The notes beneath the pieces are model-generated. The model was not told where the DNA came from. It saw only the letters and a program-made list of their open reading frames with translations, and searched no databases. Made by a program: the position numbers and the translations under genes. A stretch of 64,000 bases of DNA from Aristolochia californica (lineage: Eukaryota; Streptophyta; Magnoliopsida; Piperales; Aristolochiaceae): positions 6,078,501 to 6,142,500 of the forward strand of contig JARWKL010000008.1 of the NCBI GenBank assembly GCA_029961685.1. Direction: 5' to 3'. This document shows, one piece after another, positions 22,944 through 34,827 of the stretch. Within the stretch, counting starts at the first letter, position 1. Each line of letters opens with the position of its first letter.

Positions 22944-25900
22944 TCCATCCCCCACACCCTACAGCCATGGGCCCCCAAAGACCAACCCCTTCCTCGGTGC
23001 CAAGGTACACCAAATTGGACTTTCCAAAGTTTGATGGGTCTTCGGACCCTCACATTTGGTTGCATAAGTGCGACCAATTCTTTTGGCACCAACGACCTCA
23101 GCTCGAGGACAGAGTTTCACTTGCTACCTACCACATGTTTTTGACGAAGAGCTCCTGTGGTATCATCAGTTCCGATATGAGAATCCTCTATATGATTGGG
23201 AGATTTTCAGAGCCTCTTGCATGTTATGGTTCGGACCCCCTGCCCGCCATTGCCCTCTTAGCGACGTAGTCAACCTCAAACAATCCGGCTCGTTAGCACA
23301 GTACCAGAAATCCCTCCAAGAAAAGCTGGCACGTGCCACTCACTTGGTGCATTCCAACCAGTATGTCCCCTTGTTCATAGCAGGCCTGGTTGAGGCACTC
23401 CACATTGAGGTTGCATTACTGGCCCCAACCACTCTCAACCATACCATGAATATGGCCCGATCATTGGATGCCAAACAGTGCATCCTGAGAGACTCCCTTG
23501 GTAGAAGACCCCCCTGGCCAGGACGTCCCACTCCAGCACCTCCCCCTGCTCCCCCCCAATTTCCTGCGTCCAAACCCCAATACCACTCCTCCCTTACAGC
23601 CCCCAACCACCACCCCACCTCCCCAATTCATCAAACGCCTCTCTAAAGCCGACCAGGAACAGCGGCACGCTCAAGGCCTATGTTTCAATTGTGATGAAAA
23701 ATATCATCCCGACCATCAATGCCAAAGGTTATTTTATCTTGAAGTGGGCAATCCGAAAGAGGGTGACCTTTCCGACACCGAAGACGAGCCAGCAGTGGAG
23801 GAACCTACCATTTCCCTCCACGCCATGACAGGCCTACACAGTACCAACACCATGCATGTCCACACCGTCATCCACAATCTCATGCTCGTTGCCTTGGTTG
23901 ATTCGGGCAGCACCCATAACTTTCTCAGCCAGTTTGCCGCACAGCAGCTGGGCTTACCGTGCAACACAACTCTGGCCTCTCGGTTTCAGTGGCCAATGGG
24001 GCGAAGCTTTCCAGTCTTGGAGTATATTCATCAGTCCGGTTTGATATTGAAGGTCATCCATTCGAGGCAGATTTCTTAGTCATTCCTCTCGCTGGGTTTG
24101 ACTTAGTTTTGGGTATCAAGTGGCTTCAGTAGGTGGGTCCTATCCTTTGGGATTTCACATCCCTCACCATGACCTTCACCTCCGGCCAACAAGACCTCAC
24201 TCTTCATGGCACTCATGCCCCCGCTGGCTGCACACTCCAGAATTTACAGGTCACCACCTCGGACAGCAGCAACTTGCAGTCCCTCATCTCTGAATTTGGG
24301 GACTTGTTTAGTGAGCCTCAGTCACTTCCTCCCATCCGGACCTGTGACCATCGCATCCGGCTGAAATTTGGCACAGAGCTAGTCATTGTCCGGCCCTGCC
24401 GTTACCCGCACGTCCAAAAGGATGAAATCGAGAAGCAATGCTAGCAGATGCTTGAAAAGGCCTGATTCAATCCAGCAGGTCCCCTTTTGCTCCTCCAGTG
24501 CTGCTAGTGCGCAAGAAAGATCAGACTTGGCGCTTCTGTGTCAACTACAGAGAGCTGAACGCGCACACTGTCAAGGACAAATTTCCGATACCCGTGGTAG
24601 ATGAGCTCTTGGACGAACTCCATGGTGCCAACTTCTTTACAAAGCTGGGTTTAGATTCTGGGTACCATCAGATCCGAGTCTACCCACCCAACGTGGAGAA
24701 GAGGGCCTTCCGTACTCACCATGGCCACTTCGAGTTTCTGGTCATGCCATTTGGGCTCTCCACCGCCCCCCTCCACCTTCCAAGCCCTCATGAACGAGGT
24801 ATTTTGGCCCCTTTTACGGAAATATGTCCTTGTTTTCTTTGACGATATTTTGATCTACAGCCACACTTGGGAGAGCCACATTCAGCACTTGTGTACGGTG
24901 TTTCAACTCTTACGTGCACACCAGCTATTCCTCAAGCACTCCAAATGCTCGTTTGGTGCTTCAGAGGTAGCTTATTTGGGCCATGTCATTTCTTCAGACG
25001 GCGTCCAGGTGGATAGTTCCAAGATCCAAGCCATTGTGGACTGGCCTACTCCACATTCAGCAACAGTGTTAAAAGGCTTCTTGTGCTTATCAGGGTACTA
25101 CCGCAAGTTCATCCAAGATTATGGCCAGCTCGCCTCACCACTGACCAGCTTACTGAAACGTCATGCATTTGCATGGTCCGAGGCAGCAGCCTCCTCCTTT
25201 GATCAACTCAAGCTGGCGTTAGCATCCGCTCCCGTGCTTCAACTTCCAAACTTTGAGGATCTCTTTCTTATTGAATGTGAGGCATCTGGGGGTGGCATCG
25301 GGGTCGTTCTACAGCAGTAGGGGCATCCCATTGCGTATTTCAGCAGACACTTAGTCATTCATCATCACAATCTTGTAGCCTATGAGCGTGAACTTATTGG
25401 CTTAGCCAAAGCCATTCAGCACTGGAGGCCATATCTCTACCCCTTCCTCATCCATACAGACCACTGCAGCCTGAAGTACCTTCTGGAGCAGCGTCTTACC
25501 ACGTGCCCCCAACAACACTGACTCAAAAAATTGATGGGCTTCAACTTTCGGTTGGAGTTCAAACCCGGCCACCTCAACAAAGGAGTCAATGCATGCTCCC
25601 GCCACAAGGAGCCAGAGCCCCAACTCTTGGTCATCAGTCAACCTCGGTTCTTACTGCTCGATCATATTCGAGATGAGATTCAGCAGACCCCGGACCTCCT
25701 CGCCCTCTTCCAGAGCATTGAACAGCAGCCCTCGAACTGCAGCTGGACCATCCAGGACGGCCTCCTCCTGTACAAGCAACGCATTTATCTGGCTGCCACC
25801 TCGCCCTTATTGTCCACCTATCACGACGGTACTCACGAAGGTCAGCAACGCACTTATTTCCGCTTGAGCCGTGACTTTTACTGGAAGGGTATGAAGAGCA

Positions 25901-27030
25901 TGGTGGCTGACTACATCTCAGCATGCCAAGTTTGTCAGCGCAACAAAACTGAGACTCTCCAACCAGCGGGTTTGCGGCAGCCCCTTCACTTGCCTACTCA
26001 AGTTTGGACAGAGATCTCTATGGACTTCATTGAGGGTCTTCCGAAGTCATCCGGTAAGTCTACCATCCTGGTCGTGGTGGAGCATTTCTCCAATTGTGGC
26101 CACTTCATTCCTTTATCACATTCAAATACAGCAGTGCATTTAGCTCAGGTTTTCATGGACAGCATTGTGTGCCTTCATGGCTTACCGGAGACCATCACGG
26201 GCGACCATGATGCTCTTTTTACTAGCACCTTCTGGAAGGAGCTTTTTCGACTACAGGGCACCAAGCTGGCTTTCTCTTCCGCTTACCACCCCCAAACTGA
26301 TGGGCAAATGGAGGTTGTCAATCACACACTGGAGGTGTATCTATGCTGCTTTATGGGCGATAATCCGAAGTCCGCTGGCTCGCGTGGGCCGAATTTTGCT
26401 ACAACACGTCCTACCATTCAGCGCTCAAGATGACCCCCTTTCAGGTGGTTTATGGTCACCCTCCCCCTCGCCTGGTCTCCTACCTTGCTGGCTCTTCACG
26501 TGTGGCTGCCATCGACCAAGCTTTGATGGAATGGGACAACATGCTGGCACATATCCGCGACAACTTACTGCGAGCTCAGTCGCGATTGAAGAACTCTTAT
26601 GATAGGACCCACCGCGACCAGTCTTATGCACCAGGCGATTATGTGTGGCTCCGTCTGCACAAGTGCCGCATGTTGTCCCTCACTGCAGCAAAGCGTCACA
26701 AGCTCTCCCCTAAGTACTTTGGGCCCTTTCAGATCTTGGAGCGCATCGGCAGTGTCTCCTACCGTCTCCAGTTGTTGGCCGATGCCCATATTCATGACGT
26801 CTTCCACGTGTCTCTGCTGAAGCCCTTCAAGGGTGATTCGCCACTGTTGCACACCTCGCTCCCTCCACTTCGCGATGGCCGCATCCTTCCCACTCCAGCC
26901 CACGTCTACCAAGCTCGTAGAGTTGATGATCATTGGGAAATGTTTGTCCATTGGGTGGAGACATATCCGGTGGAGGCCTCTTGGCAGTAGTTGGATGAAT
27001 TTAGAGAACTCTTCCCAGCCTTTAAGCTTG
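22588..27030 (+). pseudogene. Gypsy gag-pol polyprotein, broken
   Basis: Gag: Gln-rich N-terminus, Pro-rich stretch over a poly-C run (22911-22940), core LDFPKFDGSSDPHIWLHKCD near 23016-23075, zinc knuckle CFNCDEKYHPDHQC near 23682. Protease: ALVDSGSTHNFLS near 23890. [22 protein letters not shown] near 24530, FLVMPFGL near 24735, FFDDILIYS near 24836. RNase H: HPIAYFSRHL after a stop at 25318. Integrase: zinc region ending CQVCQRN near 25925, SMDFIEGLP near 26020, GDHDALFTS (usual D) near 26200, and GQMEVVN (usual E). A C-terminal chromodomain-like HWEMFVHWVETYPVEASWQ lies near 26930-26987. Several stops (24129, 25318, 25519) and frameshifts (around 23030, 23650, 24450, 24770, 26430) disable it. 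Catalytic residues are otherwise kept. A nuclear/cytoplasmic retroelement polyprotein. Confidence 0.88.
22622..22633 (+). promoter_or_regulatory. Primer binding site of gypsy element
   Basis: TGGTATCAGACC, three bases after the LTR end, complementary to the initiator tRNA-Met 3' end. A gag frame that starts within the LTR (ATG near 22588) reads through it. Confidence 0.75.
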
Positions 27031-27048
27031 GGAACTAGCTCTTTCTCC

Positions 27049-27061
27049 AAGAGGGGAGTGA
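27049..27061 (+). promoter_or_regulatory. Polypurine tract of gypsy element
   Basis: AAGAGGGGAGTGA directly before the 3' LTR start TGTTATGG, the expected plus-strand priming site. Confidence 0.7.
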
Positions 27062-27608
27062 TGTTATGGACTCCATAACGTCAAGAGTCTCTGCCAGGCA
27101 TAGGACTTAATTGTTGTTAGATTCAGGTTAAGTCATGAGAGGTACTGTTGTAATTAATCATGGGGAACCCTTGTAATCTGAGCGTGAAGTGTTATTGGCC
27201 CTCATCCCTTAGAGAGGGGTAATTTGGTAATCTGGCATGTCATTTTGTAATCTGGCGTAAGTGCTGGCCAGCACTCCTTCCAGCATCCCTTAGTGAAGGG
27301 TAATCTTGTAATCTAGCAGGTCATTTTGTAATCTGGAGTAAGTGTGGCCAGCGTCCCTTCCTTGGTTTATCAGGAGGACAATATTGAAATGAAGGCAAAC
27401 ATTTTCCTAAGTTAGAATACAGTAGCCAAGATAGATTAACGCTCTCACTGAGCTCCTCTTTCCTCACGCACTCATCACTCCATCTACCTCTGAGCTCTTC
27501 AACAAATTAGTGACGCCAAGGAGGCTTCTTCACGCTATTCTCCATCTTACAAACTGGAACTTGAAGGGGAACGTCGAGTGACAAGATCCATGGCAAGGTA
27601 ACTTAACA
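27062..27608 (+). repeat. 3' LTR of gypsy element
   Basis: 547 bp, TGTTATGGACTCC to CTTAACA. Contains repeated AATCTGGC-type phrases (27169, 27230, 27249, 27308, 27330), spaced tens of bases apart, a possible internal repeat of U3. The next bases belong to the env-like region of the host element. Confidence 0.85.
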
Positions 27609-28230
27609 TCCACATCCAAAATATATCGACAGTGGTGAGGTGGGAGAATGTACCTTTTCTTGGATTGATGACGTGAGTAATAATCTCCATGAATACTTGG
27701 TGCTCCATTCTAAGATCTTTGACCTTCACCTCATAGGAGCTTCCGGCAATCTGACTAAACGATGGATAGCGTCTTGAATATTTTGAGTGCAGTTGTTGGG
27801 GAGGTCGTTAGGCTAGCTCTCCTTGACATATTTAGGAAATCCCAAAGACGTCATCCCTAGTATCGTATTGAGGTCACTTGTCTCTAGGGAGATAGTGGTC
27901 TTCTTCACATAGCTTTTGAGCCTCAATGTACATGGGATGACTTGCTCCACCTTAGGGTTTATGTAGAAGACTTTTACCAAAATTGAGTGAACGTCTTCCT
28001 CACTCACTAAGAGACCCTTGTATGGCCTAAATAATCTTTCAAATTCTTTGATTTCTATTATTCAAAACTCAACATCAAATTTTCTATGCTCAACGATACT
28101 TTTATAAGCAAAGCTCTTGAATTACTTACCCCTTTGTACACGAAATACTCCCTCCAATTGGGCATTTCTTCACAAATTTATGATTCCTTTGAAGAGTAGG
28201 TTTCCTAGCCAAGAATTTGGTCCTCAACAT
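27609..28230 (-). pseudogene. Env-like / putative plant transposon protein domain
   Basis: Minus strand: 27813-28007 reads SEEDVHSILVKVFYINPK, then SLETSDLNTILGMTSLG near the end. This is the FYAN...LN..LG pattern of the protein found downstream of pol in SIRE-type copia elements and in related plant transposon ORFs (Pfam-type 'putative plant transposon protein'). It continues at 27609-27729 (KVKDLRMEHQVFMEIITHV). It is then interrupted by the gypsy element and resumes at 22338. Stops are present. Function in SIRE elements is unproven. Confidence 0.6.
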
Positions 28231-28912
28231 CTTGAAAAAAATTGGATTTTGAAAGTAGTGAAGGAAACGTGATTTCTTTTTTGGATTTAGAGGTAGAAAA
28301 CCTCTAAAATCGAAATGGGATTGGAGAGAAAAACTCTAGAATGCAGAGAAATCACACGGCTTGAAGTTGGAAGGGAATTGGAATGAAAAATAAAGTGAAA
28401 CATCATTTAAAATCTTTCAACTTTTCATTTTTTTTTTGTGAATGATCGATCATTCTATCTCAATTGATTGATCAATCAGTATATTGTGATTGATCAATGT
28501 CCTTTTGCAGAGTGACTGAAATGTAATCTTTTGATTTCAGCTTCATTCTTATGGCACTACTAGTATGGGATGTGTCCTTTAAGCTCATTTTTATCAGCAT
28601 ATGTGAATCAAGGCGAGTTGCTCATGTTTAGTTCTCCTCAAAGCTTCACAACATATTAAATCCTAATGGAATTGTGAAAATGTCCACCGGCTCATTTTTA
28701 GTAGGAACGAATCCAATTTTAATTACTTTGGTTTGAACCTACTATCTGATGATCTGATGTCTTATTTCTATGTGTTTTGATCGAGAGTGGTGAACTGGGT
28801 TCTTACTTAGGCTTATGGCACTCATATTATCCCAATCGATTGGAATGTGTCTTTGTTCTAAGCCATAATCATCTAGTTGTTGTTCCATCCAAAGAAGTTG
28901 AGAACAACAACT
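28231..28912 (-). other. Spacer between RNase H and env-like region
   Basis: AT-rich, non-coding. Contains a short cluster of the GATCGATC/GATTGATCAATC motif at 28444-28500, also typical of the family D LTR. No domain recognised. Confidence 0.4.
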
Positions 28913-29822
28913 TCAACATGCTATGTATTCAGCCTCGGTGGAAGATAATCCAACAGAATGTTGTTTCTTGGCAAACCGAATGACAAACAAATTTCCAAGT
29001 AATTGGCAACTACCACTCATACTCTTTTTGTCAATTTTGCATCCAACAAAATCTATATCAAAGTAACCTATTAGATCAATGACTAATGATTTTGAGAACC
29101 AAATACTTAATTTTGGTGTTCCAAGTAGATAAATGGAGATTCTTTCCACAATGATTAAGTGAGATTGTCTATGGTCGGATTGAAATCTGCACATAGACAT
29201 ACCTATAACATTATGTCTGATCTATTGGCTGAAAGGTAAAGTAGGGATGTTATGATGCTTCTATAGAGTTTTTTATATATGGTCCTACCGAAGTTGTCCA
29301 AGTCAAGTTTCAAGGACAAACTCATCGGTGTGCTAATTGACTTAAGATTTTCAATGTTGAATCTCTTAAGAAATCCTTTAATGTATTTGGATTGATTTAT
29401 GAATGTTCCATTTTCAATTTGCATTACTTGAAGTCCAAGGAAGAATGTGAGTTCACCCATTAAACTCATTTCAAACTCATTCTTTATTACACAAGAAAAT
29501 TCTAAATATTGAGAGGGGTTTGTAGAAGCAAATACAATATCATCCACATAAATTCAAATGATAATCAAATTTTGATCATGGTACTTAGGGAATAATAGAG
29601 TCTTGCCTACACTACCTCTCTTATAGCCGTTTTTCTCTCAGAATTCTCTTAATCTTTCATACACTCTAGGAGCTTGCTTTTACCCGTATAGTACTTTATG
29701 TAGTTTGTATACATGATTAATCTTACTCATGTCTTCAAATCCTTCGAGTTGTTCAACATAAACTTCCTTTTAAATTTACCCATTTAGGAATGCACTCTTT
29801 ACATCCATTTGGTACAATTTTA
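28913..29822 (-). pseudogene. Copia RT C-terminus and RNase H (SIRE-like element)
   Basis: 28913-29200: RNase H tail with YFDIDFVGCKIDKKSMSG near the middle and SSTEAEYIAC at the end. 29203-29547: RT C-terminal part, MDDIVFASTNPSQYLEF, ELTFFLGLQVMQ and FINQSKYIKGFLKRF. 29560-29822 continues upstream with stops to QMDVKSAFLNG at the LTR insertion. These are the conserved copia RT-RNase H motifs in the correct order on the minus strand. A stop separates the two open segments. Confidence 0.8.
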
Positions 29823-30251
29823 TGTTGGAAGATAGTCCCAAGCCCACACGACCAAGGAAGGCCCACATATCTAAGAGTATTATAAGATGGGTCACATGAC
29901 CAAGGAAGGCCCACAAGATGGCCCATGCACATAAGAAGCAGGACCCACTATAATTACCACAAACTGGCATCCTTATCACATAAGTTGGAAGATCAAGAAG
30001 GACTCACAAAGGCATCTTTATCTTATGGTTACGTCCAAAGAGAGTTATGTTTGTATTTTATCTATATTGAGTTATTTAATTATACTAGGACTTACCTTTA
30101 AGTGTTAGAGTTTGGGTGTAATTGGGACAAAGGTAGTTTTATTGTAATTGGACTCTACTACATTCCTCTATTATAAATAGAGGTTCATGTACTCTAATTA
30201 TAATAAGTTAATGAAGTCAATGAAGTATTTATCTTTTCCATAAATTCAACA
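29823..30251 (+). repeat. Solo LTR, mosaic of families A and B
   Basis: TGTTGGAAGATAGTCCC to AATTCAACA, 429 bp. The first ~100 bp match family A (CCCAAGCCCACACGACCAAG); the last ~200 bp match family B (AGTTATTTAATTATACTAGG, TATAAATAGAGGTTCATG, GTCAATGAAGTATTT). It splits the RT of the minus-strand host, whose reading (HMKI then KLYQMDVKSAFLNG) resumes directly on the other side. No 5-bp target duplication remains. Confidence 0.75.
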
Positions 30252-31553
30252 ATCTTCATATGACAAGCATAGGCTAATAGGATTCTAATTGCCTCTAGGT
30301 CTCTTTGAAACCAACTTCTTGGTTATATCCTTTGGCAACTAACCTAGCTTTGTTTCTCACTACTTGGTTTTCCTCATTGGCTTTGTTCCCAAAAATCCAT
30401 TTAGTTCTTGTGACTTGTTGATTTTGGGGTCTAGGTACTAGAGTCCAAACTTTGTTCCTTTCAAATTGGTTTAATTCTTCCTACCTTGCCATGATCCAAA
30501 AAAAAATAAAAAAATAGCTTCAAGAGAGCTTTTGGGCTCTATTTGAGAAACAACACTATTTGCCAAAATTTCATGATTTGCTCTTCTTGTTGCAATTTTT
30601 TATTAAGGGTCATCAATGATTTTTTCTAGGGGCTGATCAACCATGAACCTATAGTTCTTTGGCTCTATAGGTGATTCTTCTAGGTTATTTTCATAATTTG
30701 GGTTCCCTTCAAGATTTTGATCTTCAAGTTGTGATCCTGGGAATGAATCAAAGGGGTTTTTCCTTTAGTTCATTTAATATGAATACTTTGCATCTATAGG
30801 TTCTAAAAAAAATAGGTCATATTGGAAAGAGTGCCCATATACAACTCATAAGGAATTTTTTTGAGAAGGGGCCTTATGCTTACTAGGTTTATGATATAGC
30901 AAGTAGTATTTATGGCTTCAACCCGAAATCTATGTGACATGTTGTATGCATGTAGCATAGCTCTTGCTATCTCAATTTAAGTTCTATTCCTTCTCTCAAC
31001 AACACCATTTTGTTGAGTTTGAGAAGCTGAAAATGTATGGTTTGTACCATGCTTGTGCAATATTACTCGAAATTTAAAATTTAAAATTCTCCTCCTTGGT
31101 CACTCCTAATCTTGTCATTGTTATAACCTTATTCCTTTTTAACTTTTTCACAAAGTTTTGCAAAGGCTAGAAAAGTATCAACCTTGCGAGCTAGGAAATC
31201 TACCCATGTGAACCTAGAATAGTCATCTATGACCACTAAGGTGAGATAATTTCCATTTAGGCTTAAGGTTTGAGTAGGTCCAACTCAATCCATGTGTATT
31301 AGTTGAAGAGGTCGAGAGGTTAAAACTACATTCATTGATTTGAAAAACAGTTTGTGTTGCTTTCCAAGTTGGCAAGCATCATAAGGTCTCCCTCTTACAA
31401 TTTTTTTATTTGGTAGTCCTCCTCTCACTAGGTTTTTTTTGGTAATTTTTTCAAGGAATCTATTCCTATGTGTCCTAGCCTCTTATGTCATAACCATGAT
31501 TCAACAATATTTGCACCCAAACATATGGCACTAGTTGAGGGTAAATCAACTTT
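30252..31553 (-). pseudogene. Copia integrase and RT N-terminal remnant
   Basis: Minus strand of the SIRE-like element. From 31553 down it reads KVDLPSTSAICLGANIVESWL and then the GAG-pre-integrase HKRLGHIGIDSLKKL-like segment near 31440-31510. Scattered integrase motifs follow, and the RT start near 30270-30350 reads ACHMKI. Frameshifts and stops are frequent. The break at 31553 is the insertion point of the 4 kb LTR element. Confidence 0.65.
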
Positions 31554-31558
31554 GTTCA

Positions 31559-31898
31559 TATTGAATTTATATAAAAGAGAAAAACTTCATTGACTTATTT
31601 TAATTAAAGTACATGAACCCCTATTTATAAAAGAGGAAAGTAGTAGAGTCCAATTACAATTAAACTAACCTTGTCCCAATTACACCCAAACTCTAACACT
31701 TTAAGATAAATCCTAGCATAATTAAATAACTCAACATAAATAGAAGACTAAAATAACTAAAACACCTTTAAACTCAGACTCTCCTATGAGACCACCTTTT
31801 TGAGAGACTCTTGTAAGACTCCACCATATTAATTCTAGCTCTGTGAAATTGCTTATTGTGAAAATCATGTAAGAGGTTTCCATCTCTACTCTTCAACA
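31559..31898 (-). repeat. 3' LTR of 4.0 kb element, family B
   Basis: 340 bp; on the minus strand TGTTGAAGAGTAGAG to AATTCAATA. Contains TTTTATAAATAGGGG (TATA) and GTCAATGAAG. Close to 35220-35557. Confidence 0.85.
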
Positions 31899-33325
31899 CT
31901 CCCCCTCAAGCTGGAGTTTATAACTTCAGTTTGCAATGAAAAAGATTCTTGGTCTTCAATTTTCTTTGCTACAAAAATTTCTTCTTAAATGGAAAAAACT
32001 TCATCTTTTTTGCTCCCCCTTTCTTTAATATTTTTGTCACATTAAAATTACCACAACATATGGAATAAAAATACCTCTTTCTTGTACTTCTTGCACTTCT
32101 CCCCCTCAAGCTAGGAGCTAATGGTAGTAATCCTAACTTGAATAAAATAACAAAGATGTAGAAATAAGCTCCATCATCACGATGTCCCAACCCGGGTGCC
32201 GACTCTCATAGGTAGAAATCAGTGATAAGTGGGTAATGCCTGTCATTCACAAGACGGCGATAAAAGACCCACAGATACATATAAGTTTTTTTAATATATA
32301 TAAAGGTAAACCAACCGAAGCAACACACAAGAGTTTAGCCCAAAGGGGTATGTGAGAGTCAAATAAAGGATGATAGGAGAAAGGCTTCCAAATAACCAAT
32401 GGGTAATGGGTAAAGAGGAAGATAAGACTCTAAGGTCACCATGTGCTTTATTTTTCTAAGAAATTCAAATTCCACATCAAACGAACCAATGCCGATAATA
32501 GTCAGCAAATAATAAACCCAAGGCAAGCAACTGAGGAGTTCTTCTTCAGAAATAATGTTTCAATGAAGGAGACACAATAGTAGCAGCGGAAATGGGCCAA
32601 TGCCCAAATAACATGTACCAAATTTGTGTAAAATAGAGTAAGCTGAACCCAGGAACGTCTCAATAGCAATCAAGAAGAAAGTCAACACTGATCTCTATTT
32701 AAATACAAACGGATTTCGTCCCACCACACGCTCTTAGAAGAGCTTCAATGGCTTCTGGACTTACATAAGAAGAAACTAAAATAAAACAAACAAGGAAAAT
32801 GTATGATTCTGGATGTGATTTGTTGCTAAAGAACACCTCTATTTATAGGTGTTTTGCAGCACGTAATTGAGGAAGATAGTTGGGAGACAGCTATGGAAAT
32901 GATGGTAGGAAGCTTCCCTTCTCTTTCAGCGCCGATGGAGGCCTCTGTCCGTTGCGACAGTCAGTACAGAGTGCGCCTCTGTTTTTCGCTACGTCCATTA
33001 ATTTCCATTCACACTTGGGTATTTTAATTTTCCGTTCATACATGGGTCTCCCAATCGTGACAAAGGGCATACCATGGGGGCTGATGCCCCAAACCCCGCC
33101 TTCATTTTATAGTTTCTTCACAAATAACCATTGCGGTCACAATCTGACCTCATCAGTGTCTAAGCAGGAACCGCTAATTAATTTACTCACTATCAACATT
33201 GGTGCTCCTCATAATTGGGGGCTAGCAAATACATTATATTAATAGTAACTTGAGAGAGGTGGGCATTGACGTACTAACAATTTGCAGTAGTATAACAATC
33301 GATAACCGGTAAATAATAAAAGTCC

Positions 33326-33982
33326 TTAAGAGTAATAAGGACACGTGAAATAGTCCGTAGCGAATCCATCAGTAAATAAGGAAGTTGCACAAAATAGTAT
33401 GTTGGAACCAAGTAATAATCCAAGATAATAATTCAGCTGAAGATAGAGAACAGAATCGAACCGAGTCAAATAATAGACTAATATAACTGAGTTACAAAAG
33501 AAATATGTATAGAACTTCAGGCCCCAACACATATAATTGAGGCAAAAAATAAGTGGGTTGAGACAGATTGCTCCGGGCCGAGTTGACCCAGACCAAGTTG
33601 ACTCGACAGAACAGAAGCAACCTTGGGTCAGCAGGTTCGCTGGGTGATCTCGGGTGGGTCTAGTTCGAGACTCGGGCAGAACCACCACTGGTTTAATTTT
33701 TTCTAACTTAGGAAAAATTAAATCGGCAATAGCTACTTCTTCCTTGCGGCAGCAAGTCACCTTCTTGACGGCACCGAACTGAGCGGTTGACTGCCTCCCC
33801 GTGACGCTGGCTCCTGAATAGCACGGGATAGCAAACAAAAGAAAAAAACTCAGCAAAATGGGGAGGAAGATGGCCCAAAAAGTTTCTCGTAATAAGAAAC
33901 TGCACCGACAATCAAGCAGGAAACCAGAGATGCGCAATGGAGGAGTTTTCAAAAAATCAGTGGTGGAGATATCTTCTAACAA
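33326..33982 (-). CDS. Unrecognised 218-residue ORF inside pol-less element
   Basis: Open in the same direction as the element, MLEDISTTDFLKTPPL to CPYYS. It has hydrophobic stretches at about 35-52 (ETFWAIFLPILLSFFLLF) and in the C-terminal third (LIFCLNYMCWGLKFYTYFF and after). No domain, nucleic-acid-binding motif or Cys pattern of gag is seen. Composition looks like an accidental open frame in a leader, but its length and strand are worth noting. Function unknown; may not be translated. Confidence 0.2.
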   Translation of the reverse strand: MLEDISTTDFLKTPPLRISGFLLDCRCSFLLRETFWAIFLPILLSFFLLFAIPCYSGASVTGRQSTAQFGAVKKVTCCRKEEVAIADLIFPKLEKIKPVVVLPESRTRPTRDHPANLLTQGCFCSVESTWSGSTRPGAICLNPLIFCLNYMCWGLKFYTYFFCNSVILVYYLTRFDSVLYLQLNYYLGLLLGSNILFCATSLFTDGFATDYFTCPYYS

Positions 33983-34427
33983 TGATGCAAGCCAGAGAAG
34001 GAAATTCCGAATTCATTAGAGCCATCATCCTCCCAAAGCGGAAACAAATTTGGTGCAACGCTGGATTCCAACAGAGCAAAGTTGTCCGTAACGCGGACAG
34101 ATAACTCGAAAACCAGCATAGAATTTTTTCAAAATAAGAAATAGCACCAAAAAATCAGTAGTGTCGACAACTGGATAAATAGTAGCAGAGGCAATAACGC
34201 AAAGGAGATTAATTTGTAACTAACCAGATCGACAACATAGATAGGCAATAAAAATATTCAAATACGAGGAGTTCCGAGAAGCCAGTGGCTCAAGATTATC
34301 TCTCTGTGATAACAATAGTAAATTCTTAGAAATCAAATAGCCGACAGCTAAAATAGGCTATTAATTAGTAGAGAGGCAACGATGGACTTCCAGTAAAAAA
34401 TATTCATGCTAGCGAAGGAGACAAAAA

Positions 34428-34827
34428 TATTGAAAGATAAGCCCAAGCCCACACAACCAAGGAAGGCCTACATATCCCAGTGTGTTGAAAGATGGGCCCA
34501 ATCCTATAAGACCAAGGAAGACCCACACATCCAAGAGATGTGGAAGATGAGCTCAAGGCCCATAGATCAAGGAGAAAGCCCAAAGGCCCATACAATAATG
34601 GAAGGATGATAAATAAAGAGTCGTCTCATAGAGATGGCATTGATGTAATTAGGTTAAATTTCCAGGGTTATTATTGTAATAATATAGTTTGATTAATCTA
34701 TAAATTGAGCTTCAGGGAAAGGCTTAGGATATCAAGTCCATAAGCTCTTCTTCCTCCTATTTTCTCCCAATGGGTGTCTTTCTCTTTTTCTGTATGAACT
34801 AACTCCATGGAGTCCTGAAAATCAACA
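34428..34827 (+). repeat. Solo LTR, family A-like, with triplicated head
   Basis: TATTGAAAGATAAGCCC to AATCAACA. The first ~160 bp hold three successive ~55-bp units beginning TTGAAAGATAAGCCC (34430), TTGAAAGATGGGCCC (34484) and TGGAAGATGAGCTC (about 34540), each followed by an ACCAAGGAAG/CAAGGAGA-type phrase. The rest matches family A (TCTCATAGAGATGGCAT, pyrimidine-rich end). No target duplication seen. Confidence 0.65.

Larger units (their letters stand above)
22339..27608 (+). mobile_element. Ty3/gypsy chromovirus-type retrotransposon
   Basis: Plus strand, inserted in the env-like part of the SIRE-like element. 5' LTR 22339-22618 lacks about its first 237 bp. The primer site is TGGTATCAGA at 22622. 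Gag, protease, RT, RNase H, integrase and chromodomain follow in the usual order, then the polypurine tract AAGAGGGGAGTG near 27049-27060. The 3' LTR is 27062-27608 (TGTTATGGACTCC to CTTAACA). The two LTRs are clearly alike over the shared 280 bp, but the 3' copy has an extra segment at about 27363-27400. GC content is visibly higher than in the surroundings, which suggests a younger insertion. Confidence 0.9.

Noticed and set aside
22738..23092. Minus-strand Gly-rich open frames over the gypsy gag
   Set aside because: They are the complement of the poly-C/proline tract and have no independent support.
23340..23967. Minus-strand frames over gypsy gag
   Set aside because: Shadows of the plus-strand polyprotein.
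29811..30260. A 5-bp target duplication around the mosaic solo LTR
   Set aside because: Flanks share only one or two bases; I could not support a duplication.
32880..33242. 120-residue plus-strand frame in the 4 kb element
   Set aside because: Antisense to the element and without motif or start context.
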